From assembly GCA_938029515.1 (NCBI GenBank), contig CALJAQ010000036.1:1-7085 (forward strand): 7,085 bases of DNA, read 5' to 3'. Under the pieces are notes generated by a model, which worked only from the letters and a program-made list of their open reading frames with translations, searched no databases and was not told the DNA's origin. The translations under genes and the position numbers were made by a program. The stretch comes from an uncultured Nitrososphaerales archaeon (GTDB lineage Archaea; Thermoproteota; Nitrososphaeria; Nitrososphaerales; JAAOZN01). Of the stretch, positions 1 to 5,695 are shown in pieces; the first letter of the stretch is position 1, and each line of letters begins with the position of its first letter.

Positions 1-849
1 TCTGAAGATGAAAGAAAGGTGGGGCTATGTCTGCAATCTGAATTCTACACCCACCTAATAACCTTGTCTGAGATAGAGGTTTGGTTAAAACCTGTCTTAC
101 TTAAGGATATATGTGGTCAACTATCCTTCGTAGCTAACAAAAAAGAGTAAGGAGGAGATGCGTAGACTTCGTTGATCTAAGATGGCAATGGTCTTCCAAG
201 ACCCTGTGTCCTCAATCCCAGACTTACGATTGGGGCTATAAAGGAGGCTATGAGAATTGGTGGAGGTGACGCTTCCGATAAGGCTGTTGGCGAGCTGCTC
301 GCTAACGTGGGGTTGGAATATGAGCATCAGTATAGGTATCCGAGGGCGCTTAGCGGTGGGCAGAAGTAGCGTGTTGGCATAGCAAGAGCGCTAGCGGTAA
401 ATCCTAAGTTTATAGTGTTAGATGAACCGGTTTCATCGTTAGATGTTTCTGTTAGAGCACAGATAGTTAATCTGCTGCTTGATCTGCAAAAGAAGTATAG
501 GTTGACTTACCTTTTTATATCACACGATCTTTCACTTGTTAGATACATCAGCGATTACGTTACTGTAATGTACCTTGGGGTTATTGTTGAAAAAGCTCCT
601 TCAAAAAAGTTCTTTGCTGAACCTCTTCACCCTTATAGCCAAGCTCTCCTTTCATCCGCACCTCGTCTGCAGCAAGAGGTGGTGGAAAGGATAATCTTGA
701 AAGGTGATGTGCCAAGCCCTGTCAACATACCGAGGGGGTGCAGATTCCATACCAGGTGTCCAAAAGTGCTGGAGAAGTGTAGAACTTCAGAGCCTCAAGC
801 TGTAGAAAAGGAGAGTGAACACGAAGTCTATTGCCACCTATACACTTAA
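1..849 (+). pseudogene. Broken ATP-binding subunit of an oligopeptide/dipeptide-type ABC transporter (OppF/DppF class), 5' end outside window
   Basis: An intact copy would be the cytoplasmic ATPase that powers uptake of peptides or related solutes. Reading across three frames recovers the family in order. A decayed Walker A lies at 66-101 (V-stop-D-R-G-L-V-K-T-C-L-T against the expected VGESGSGKTTLT). Then come GQLSF (115-129), KKSKEEMRRLR (140-172), the Q-loop MAMVFQDP (182-205), LNPRLTIG (211-234), the signature [19 protein letters not shown] (346-393), Walker [11 protein letters not shown] (415-444) and the H-loop ISHD (about 517-528). The C-terminal oligo_HPY cysteine motif ([10 protein letters not shown] and later Cys) ends at 849. 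Lesions I see: TGA at 39-41, 69-71 and 173-175, TAG at 367-369, and frame changes near 102-114, 130-137 and 207-211. TGA173 and TAG367 each look like single C-to-T changes (CGA, CAG). The 144-codon open tail from GTG 415 lacks the P-loop, Q-loop and signature, so it cannot work alone as an ATPase. The family call is firm; the substrate is unknown. Confidence 0.88.
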
Positions 850-1979
850 ATCACGATCTGCTCGTAGACTTGTTTATTATTTAAGAAGCGATTCGGAGAG
901 AATTGCGATACATCTACTGATGGTTTATCTTTTAATATCATTTCAGCTACGATTTTACCTACGATGGGTGCGTGCATAATGCCGTGTCCGCTGAATCCAG
1001 CAGCGCAAAACAAGCCTTTTACGTTAGGTATGCACCCTAGTATAGCATTCCTATCAGGTGTCATCTCATATAATCCAGCTATTCCCCCTGTTAGCTCAGC
1101 TTCTTTGATAGACGGTATCCGATGTGCTGCAACATTCTTTACATAAAGAGCGTCATCTAGGTTAATGGTTTCATCAAAGGAGCCCGGCACACTTCTATCG
1201 TGAACACCAACTATAGATCCTTCGACTCTATTGACCAAGGCGACCTTATTGTGCATATCAAAGAGTAGGAGGTTAGTTTTAGCGACGCTAGGTAGTCCTT
1301 CCACATAGAACATCTGCCTCTTAAAAGGCTGGATGGGTATCTCCACGCCGATGCTTCGACCTAGAGGGGCGCTATATGCTCCTGCGGCTATGACTACAGT
1401 GTCAGCATCTATGGTTTCAACTTCAGACACAGCTCTTAAGTAGCCTTTTTCTTCTTTCAAGGTTTGAATCTCGGTGTGTTCTAGGACTATAACCTCATGT
1501 CTTATACAAGAGTCGTAGTACCCTTGAAGTAATATCGAGGGGTTGACCCAAGAATCTTCTTTGCAGGTTGAGGCTACTGCGATATCGTCTAACACTACCC
1601 CCTTCAGTATCGGTTTTAGTTCACTGGGCTCTATGAGGCGGCTGTGGAGACCGTGTTTCAGTTGTGCTTTGACACTCCATTTGAGGATCTCTTCTTCCTC
1701 TTTGGTTGCGAGCAGATAGTAGCTGATACTCTTGAGCTGGGGGTCGTAGCCGGTTAGATTTTTGAATCTTTTCAATATATTTAGGCTTTCAATCGTGAGC
1801 TTTATGTTAAGTTCGGTTGAAAACTGGTGTCTTACTCCTCCTCCACCTTTCCCTGTTGTACCCGCTCCTACGAACTCTTTTTCTGCAACGATAACCTTTC
1901 TGCACCCCATTTCTGCAAGATTGTAAGCTACGCTTAAACCGACTATGCCTGCGCCTATAACTAATACATCCCCCTTCAA
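846..1979 (-). CDS. FAD-dependent oxidoreductase of the DAO family (glycine/sarcosine oxidase-like)
   Basis: This 377-aa protein is a likely cytoplasmic flavoenzyme that oxidises an amine or amino acid (secondary amine, D-amino acid or N-methylated glycine type). The N-terminus has the Rossmann FAD-binding motif VIGAGIVG (G9-x-G11-x-x-G14) with acidic E33 at the end of strand 2. A glycine-rich GKGGGGVRH follows at 43-51. A second nucleotide-contacting segment VVIAAGAYS lies at 195-203. The C-terminal block GLYEMTPDR (302-310) and [13 protein letters not shown] (326-338) is typical of sarcosine oxidase beta/glycine oxidase relatives. Length fits the family. The start is TTG (1979-1977), preceded by a GAGTGATC Shine-Dalgarno-like match. 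Its stop overlaps that of the broken ABC gene by 4 bp. The broken cyclase gene ends 36 bp upstream on the same strand, so the two were probably once an operon. No lesion is visible. The exact substrate cannot be read from sequence; an FAD dehydrogenase rather than an oxidase is possible. Confidence 0.88.
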   Translation of the reverse strand: MKGDVLVIGAGIVGLSVAYNLAEMGCRKVIVAEKEFVGAGTTGKGGGGVRHQFSTELNIKLTIESLNILKRFKNLTGYDPQLKSISYYLLATKEEEEILKWSVKAQLKHGLHSRLIEPSELKPILKGVVLDDIAVASTCKEDSWVNPSILLQGYYDSCIRHEVIVLEHTEIQTLKEEKGYLRAVSEVETIDADTVVIAAGAYSAPLGRSIGVEIPIQPFKRQMFYVEGLPSVAKTNLLLFDMHNKVALVNRVEGSIVGVHDRSVPGSFDETINLDDALYVKNVAAHRIPSIKEAELTGGIAGLYEMTPDRNAILGCIPNVKGLFCAAGFSGHGIMHAPIVGKIVAEMILKDKPSVDVSQFSPNRFLNNKQVYEQIVI

Positions 1980-1997
1980 AGATCACTCTATACTTAT

Positions 1998-2005
1998 TTT
2001 AAATA
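1998..2005 (-). promoter_or_regulatory. TATA-like box for the FAD oxidoreductase
   Basis: The minus strand reads TATTTAAA here, ending 18 bp before the TTG start at 1979. The spacing suits an archaeal TATA box driving a leaderless or very short-leader transcript. It would let the intact oxidoreductase be expressed without the broken gene upstream. A match to an AT-rich motif alone is weak evidence. Confidence 0.4.
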
Positions 2006-2015
2006 CGCTTGCATA

Positions 2016-2684
2016 TTAATTCGCCGCTGTTTGCCACAGGTTAGCTTTTAGCGCTATAGCTCTCGCTGGCGCGCCTCCCGAGCATTCTACCTTTAGCGGG
2101 AGGCATATGAACAGCACCTTCAATCCTATGAACCTTCTGAGCCCCTCTGATAACCCTTCTATTACACCTTCGAGTTTTGTAGTAGTTTATGGACACGGTA
2201 TTCTTTTGAGTCATATCTTTCTACACTCAGCGCATCGGTTCCTACCGCTTTAACACCCTTTATCTAGAAGCCACTTTGCTCCATTCCTGCTTAGCGCAGT
2301 ATAGTTTTAAAGCAAATCTTCTCTTTCAATTACCTTCTTGAAGCCTGTGTATAGGAGCAGTACGCTTACACCTGTCACTTTCTGAATCTTGGCTTCTAAA
2401 TCTTCTGCATTGATCTCCCTTTCTTTACTGTGAAGCCTAGTGTTACCGCTTCGCCTGAGTAGGCTAAAGGGGAAGTCGCTGACACTTTCCCGCAGCTAGG
2501 AAATGGCGCATCAATGTGTGGCTATATGGGTTGATGGTTAATCTGCTTAAGTTGTATGCTGAGCGCTTATCATTAGAATTCTTTCGATAGAAGGCTTTTT
2601 ATCGCCTAGGTAAGTTGGGGATGCGTTTGATATTGGCTGTGAAAGATCGATAATCTCACTTAGGTCTATTCTTAAACGCTTCAC
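2016..2684 (-). pseudogene. Broken cyclase-family hydrolase (kynurenine formamidase-like, PF04199-type)
   Basis: This otherwise open stretch holds a frame-broken gene of about 220 codons, the family's usual size. On the minus strand, GTG 2684 opens with IIDLSQPIS, the usual DLS-x-P-I opening, and runs to TAA 2549-2547. Shifting frame gives YNLSRLTINPYSHT (around 2555-2514), then fragments DAP and HFLAAGK of the H-x-G-T-H-x-D-A-P-x-H-F metal-binding region. Next is SGEAVTLGFTVKKGEIN, VSVLLLYTGF and a TAA at 2309-2307. A further frame gives NGAKWLLDKGV and then KAVGTDALSVE. After another shift come LEGVIEGLSEGL and the C-terminal LPLKVECSGGAPARAIA, ending at TAA 2018-2016. I count at least five frame changes. 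An intact copy would be a metal-dependent amide or lactone hydrolase. It ends 36 bp before the FAD oxidoreductase, suggesting a former two-gene operon. Family recognition is strong because N-terminal, middle and C-terminal hallmarks come in the right order; the former substrate is unknown. Confidence 0.85.
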
Positions 2685-2704
2685 ACCCACCTGAGCTGGT
2701 GTGA
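2681..2704. promoter_or_regulatory. Inverted repeat (operator-like) at the start of the broken cyclase gene
   Basis: TCACACC (2681-2687) and GGTGTGA (2698-2704) form a perfect 7-bp inverted repeat around a 10-bp centre. It lies between a minus-strand TATAAA (2711-2706) and the GTG at 2684, covering the likely transcription start. That placement is typical of an archaeal repressor site. It could instead be chance, since the GGTG arm also overlaps Shine-Dalgarno-like sequence. Confidence 0.3.
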
Positions 2705-2705
2705 G

Positions 2706-2711
2706 TTTATA
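2706..2711 (-). promoter_or_regulatory. TATA-like box for the broken cyclase gene
   Basis: The minus strand reads TATAAA here, with 21 bp between the box and the GTG at 2684, a suitable distance for an archaeal promoter with a start site at or near the start codon. It survives although the gene behind it is broken. Confidence 0.4.
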
Positions 2712-2738
2712 TTGTTGCTGAATTTTTGAGTAGAAGAG

Positions 2739-2757
2739 ATTATATCGCAGATATAAT
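2739..2757. promoter_or_regulatory. AT-rich palindrome and probable TATA region of the cysteine synthase promoter
   Basis: ATTATATC (2739-2746), GCA, GATATAAT (2750-2757) is a perfect 8-bp inverted repeat with a 3-bp centre. Its left arm lies about 30 bp before the preferred TTG start at 2772, a fitting place for a TATA box. A palindrome over or next to the TATA box could be where a dimeric regulator blocks TBP. AT-rich palindromes also arise by chance, so the regulatory role is inferred. Confidence 0.4.
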
Positions 2758-2771
2758 TGTGGGTGGTTGGA

Positions 2772-3764
2772 TTGATATACAACAACATACTCGAACTAAT
2801 CGGCAACACACCGATCGTAAGGATCAATAACCTAAGGCCGAAGGGTAGTGTGGAGATTTACGTAAAACTTGAAAAGTTCAACCCAGCTGGTTCGGTAAAA
2901 GACAGAATAGCCCTATACATGATAGAAGCAGCTGAAAAAGAAGGGCTTCTAACCAAAGACAAGATTGTAATAGAGCCTACCAGTGGAAACACGGGGATAG
3001 GGTTAGCATTAGTCTGCGCAGTTAAAGGCTACAAGCTTGCGCTAGTTATGCCCGAAACTATGAGTATGGAGAGGAGGAAGATCTTAATGGCATATGGTGC
3101 ACGAATCATACTTTCACCTGCGGCTAAGGGTATGGATGGGGCTGAGGATTTGGCTAGGCAGATCGTTTCAAAGAATCCAGAGAAGTATTTTATGCCTAAT
3201 CAGTTCGCTAACCTAAATAACGTGAGAGCACACTATGAAACTACGGCTGAAGAGATCTGGAGGGACTTCGGAGATAAGCTTACACACGTCGTTGCAGGCA
3301 TTGGCACAACAGGCACCCTTATGGGACTCTCCAAGAAGTTGAGGGAGAAGAACCCTAAACTGAAGATTATAGGGGTGGAGCCTCATAAAAATACGCCGAT
3401 ACAAGGCTTAAAGAATCTTGAAACACAGTATGTACCCAAGATCTGGAACCCCTCACTTATCGATGAGAAGATCGTCGTAACATTATCTGAAGCCGAAGAT
3501 ACGGCGAGGCTCCTAACACTAAAGGAGGGGATCTTCTGCGGCCCCAGCTCCGGCGCCATATTCCACGCCACGTTAAAGAAGGCTAGTGAGCTGGACTCCG
3601 GCGTAATCTTAGCGATCTTGCCAGACGGAGGGGAGAGGTATCTCAGCACCACTCTCTGCGACCCAGAGAGGTGCTTGGACTGCATAAAAAGGTTCGGTGT
3701 GCAGAGCGCTTGCCTAGATCAGGAGCTTGAGGTGTTGGTCAAATCTCAGATCTTGGGTTTATAG
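2772..3764 (+). CDS. cysK: Cysteine synthase (PLP-dependent O-acetylserine/O-phosphoserine sulfhydrylase family)
   Basis: This enzyme makes L-cysteine from an activated serine and sulfide using PLP in the cytoplasm. I prefer TTG 2772 (330 aa, MIYNNILELIGNTP, the usual family opening) with GGTGG at 2762-2766, over TTG 2757. Seen, in 330-aa numbering: the PLP-binding lysine K43 in NPAGSVKDR; SGNTG (71-75), which contacts the substrate carboxylate; GIGTTGT (176-182), which holds the PLP phosphate; the IQGLKN substrate loop (210-215); and GPSSGA (257-262), which contacts the pyridine nitrogen. The fold ends at LPDGGERYLST (283-293). A tail of about 37 residues then carries four cysteines, C296, C301, C304 and C314, which plain CysK proteins usually lack. 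A cystathionine beta-synthase-like role is possible but no CBS or other regulatory domain follows. Whether the donor is O-acetylserine or O-phosphoserine cannot be decided. Tes follows after 45 bp, probably on the same transcript. Confidence 0.9.
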   Translation: MIYNNILELIGNTPIVRINNLRPKGSVEIYVKLEKFNPAGSVKDRIALYMIEAAEKEGLLTKDKIVIEPTSGNTGIGLALVCAVKGYKLALVMPETMSMERRKILMAYGARIILSPAAKGMDGAEDLARQIVSKNPEKYFMPNQFANLNNVRAHYETTAEEIWRDFGDKLTHVVAGIGTTGTLMGLSKKLREKNPKLKIIGVEPHKNTPIQGLKNLETQYVPKIWNPSLIDEKIVVTLSEAEDTARLLTLKEGIFCGPSSGAIFHATLKKASELDSGVILAILPDGGERYLSTTLCDPERCLDCIKRFGVQSACLDQELEVLVKSQILGL

Positions 3765-3809
3765 AACTTTCCTAAGGTGAAAGGTGTAGAATAAGGGTAA
3801 GCTTAATTA

Positions 3810-5306
3810 ATGGTTTTAGAAAGAAAGGTGGTTGTGTTAACGCTGTTAAAGGAGACAAAGAGTATATGCCCCATCTGCTATAAAGTGGTGGATGCTCGCA
3901 TCTACCAATCTGATGGAAGGGTAGTTATTGAAAAGAGCTGCTCTGAGCACGGCAGCTTCGAAGATCTATACTGGGGTGACTACGAGCAGTATAAGAGGGT
4001 TCAAAGGTTTAGGCGAGACGGCGCCGGTGTAGAGAACCCAAGGAGTAAAGTCGCTAAAGGCTGCCCTTACGACTGCGGCTTATGCCCTAACCACAAATCC
4101 TACACCATACTTGGCATAATAGATGTCACGAACCGATGTAACCTAAGATGCCCCATCTGCTTCGCTAACGCTGCAGCAGCAGGCTACCTATATGAACCGT
4201 CTAAAGAAGAGATCTTCGCCATGATAGATAATCTCGCAGCAAATAGGCCTGTCAGCACAAAGGCGCTTCAGTTTTCAGGCGGCGAGCCTACACTCCGTGA
4301 AGACCTTCCTGAGTTCGTTAGGAGGGCGCATGAGGTGGGCATATCCCACGTTGAGGTGAACACCAACGGGATAAGGATCGCCAATAGTTTAGAGTACGCT
4401 AAGAAGCTTGCAGAAGCTGGTGTAAGCACATTCTATCTCCAGTTTGACGGCGTTAGAAATGAGCCTTATCTTACAACTAGAGGCGTCGATCTACTCTCGA
4501 TTAAATTGAAGGCGTTAGAGAACCTCCGTAAGATTGGGCATGAAAGTACGGTTCTTGTAGTAACATTAGTTAGAGGTGTGAATGATGATCAACTAGGTGA
4601 CATAATCAGGTTTGCAGCTGATAACTTTGATATTATACGGTGCGTAAATGTCCAACCAGTTTCGATAACAGGGAGGATAGATAAGCAGAAGCTCAGAGAG
4701 TATAGGATTACGATCCCGGATTTTATGAGGCTAGTAGAGGAGCAGACCGAGGGGCAGATAACTCGAGACGACTTCTACCCTGTCCCAACAGTGGTGCCTT
4801 TTGCAAGGGCTATGGCGGCGCTTAAGGGTAAGGCGTATCCTGAGTTTACGATGCACGAACACTGTGGGATGGCTACCTTCATCTTCGTTGAAGACGGTAA
4901 GCTTGTTCCTATAACACGCTACGCTAATGTCGACGCTTTTATGGCTGAGATGGATCAAGTGGCTCAGCTCGCTCTAGCCGGTAAGAAGACTAGAGCGAGG
5001 ATGAAGATGATAACATCCCTTAGACACCTTAAAGTTAAGGTTCTTAGCTCACTGCTTTCAGGCGTCATAAAGGAGGGGAGCTACAGCGCCCTCGGTCAGC
5101 TTATGCGTAGAGTAATTATGGTTAGCTCGATGCATTTTATGGATGGATATAACTTTGACTTAGAGAGGGTTCAGAGATGTGGTATACACTATGCAGTGCC
5201 AGATGGTAGGATCATACCCTTCTGCACCATGAACACTTTACACAGAGTGGAGGTTGAAAGGAAGTTCGCTAAGGCGCTTACAGCTGAGCAGATGCAGGCA
5301 GCCTAG
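3810..5306 (+). CDS. tes: Radical SAM protein, probable tetraether lipid synthase (Tes, MJ0619-like)
   Basis: Tes enzymes use radical SAM chemistry to join the isoprenoid tail ends of two archaeol-type lipids, giving membrane-spanning tetraethers. Seen in the 498 residues: an N-terminal cysteine module CPIC (20-23) with C44 in CSEHG; a second cluster C85-x3-C89-x2-C92 (GCPYDCGLCPNH); the radical SAM motif C110-x3-C114-x2-C117 (RCNLRCPICFA); the SAM-contacting FSGGEPTLRED (155-165); and VNTNG (183-187). The C-terminal half has HCGMATFIF (351-359, C352), MHFMDGYNFDLERVQRC (441-457) and IIPFCTMN (468-475, C472), which match the Tes/MJ0619 family and suggest auxiliary Fe-S clusters. Length near 500 aa fits. 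ATG 3810 is used here; GTG 3834 would give MLTLLKETKSICP, closer to typical N-termini, but its upstream GGTGG is only 2 bp away. The stop interlocks with that of the convergent dehydratase subunit. An archaeal paralogue acting on another substrate remains possible. Confidence 0.8.
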   Translation: MVLERKVVVLTLLKETKSICPICYKVVDARIYQSDGRVVIEKSCSEHGSFEDLYWGDYEQYKRVQRFRRDGAGVENPRSKVAKGCPYDCGLCPNHKSYTILGIIDVTNRCNLRCPICFANAAAAGYLYEPSKEEIFAMIDNLAANRPVSTKALQFSGGEPTLREDLPEFVRRAHEVGISHVEVNTNGIRIANSLEYAKKLAEAGVSTFYLQFDGVRNEPYLTTRGVDLLSIKLKALENLRKIGHESTVLVVTLVRGVNDDQLGDIIRFAADNFDIIRCVNVQPVSITGRIDKQKLREYRITIPDFMRLVEEQTEGQITRDDFYPVPTVVPFARAMAALKGKAYPEFTMHEHCGMATFIFVEDGKLVPITRYANVDAFMAEMDQVAQLALAGKKTRARMKMITSLRHLKVKVLSSLLSGVIKEGSYSALGQLMRRVIMVSSMHFMDGYNFDLERVQRCGIHYAVPDGRIIPFCTMNTLHRVEVERKFAKALTAEQMQAA

Positions 5307-5695
5307 AGGATTATAATTTCGCCTCTGTCAGCGTCTACAACCATCTGCAGCCAGCTTTTAAAGTCGTAGCATTCTGGTTTATCTACAAGCGGGATATTTG
5401 ACATAATAGCGCCTACTGCAACGATAGGTTCAGCCTCCTTCATTACAATAGCTTTAGGCGCTAACCCCCTTCTACTTAGACCGTAGAGTATGTAGGAGCC
5501 GACTGTAGAACCTCTCCCAGTCGGGTAGATCAGTATTCTACCACCTACCTTCTGGCCGTAAAGTGGGTGTCCTCTCTCAACAACCACACCTGTCTCAGGG
5601 TCTACTGTTCCGAAGAAGCTTATCGGCGCTGGTGAGAAGAGTGATAACCCCTCAGCCCTACCAGCTGATATCTTCCTACACCTAACAACCTTCAA
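5303..5695 (-). CDS. Aconitase X swivel domain / phosphomevalonate dehydratase small subunit (DUF126)
   Basis: This is the small subunit that pairs with the large aconitase X subunit encoded just before it. In archaea the pair dehydrates (R)-mevalonate 5-phosphate to trans-anhydromevalonate 5-phosphate. The 130-aa length is normal for the family. Visible hallmarks are GTVDPETG (29-36), HPLYGQ (43-48), the GRGSTVGSY loop (60-68) with the conserved Ser63 as a likely active-site residue by analogy with the aconitase swivel domain, IVAVGAI (91-97) and IPLVD (101-105). The start is TTG (5695-5693), overlapping the large subunit's TGA stop, which implies coupled translation; a weak GGGT lies 8 bp upstream. 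Its TAG stop shares the CTAG palindrome with the Tes stop. The other known use of the family, cis-3-hydroxyproline dehydratase, is less likely because of the UbiD neighbour. Confidence 0.88.
   Translation of the reverse strand: MKVVRCRKISAGRAEGLSLFSPAPISFFGTVDPETGVVVERGHPLYGQKVGGRILIYPTGRGSTVGSYILYGLSRRGLAPKAIVMKEAEPIVAVGAIMSNIPLVDKPECYDFKSWLQMVVDADRGEIIIL

Noticed and set aside
121..327. 68-codon open frame on the minus strand
   Set aside because: It is antisense to the broken ABC ATPase, whose Q-loop and flanking residues are clear on the plus strand; its protein resembles no family I know.
415..849. Stand-alone 144-aa ABC protein
   Set aside because: Its GTG is the valine of the Walker B strand, and the rest of the ATPase continues upstream in broken frames, so it is the tail of a pseudogene.
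964..1146. Short open frame opposite the FAD oxidoreductase
   Set aside because: Antisense shadow of the conserved C-terminal FAD block of the oxidoreductase.
2073..2104. 8-bp GC-rich inverted repeat (GCCTCCCG/CGGGAGGC) that could be a terminator hairpin
   Set aside because: It falls inside the conserved C-terminal coding remnant (LPLKVECSGGAPAR) of the broken cyclase gene, has a 16-base loop and no T-run, so coding constraint or chance explains it better.
3213..3685. Two minus-strand open frames inside cysteine synthase
   Set aside because: They mirror conserved PLP-enzyme codons and have no recognisable domains or plausible upstream signals.
4731..4958. 75-codon minus-strand frame inside the Tes gene
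   Set aside because: Antisense shadow of a conserved coding region.
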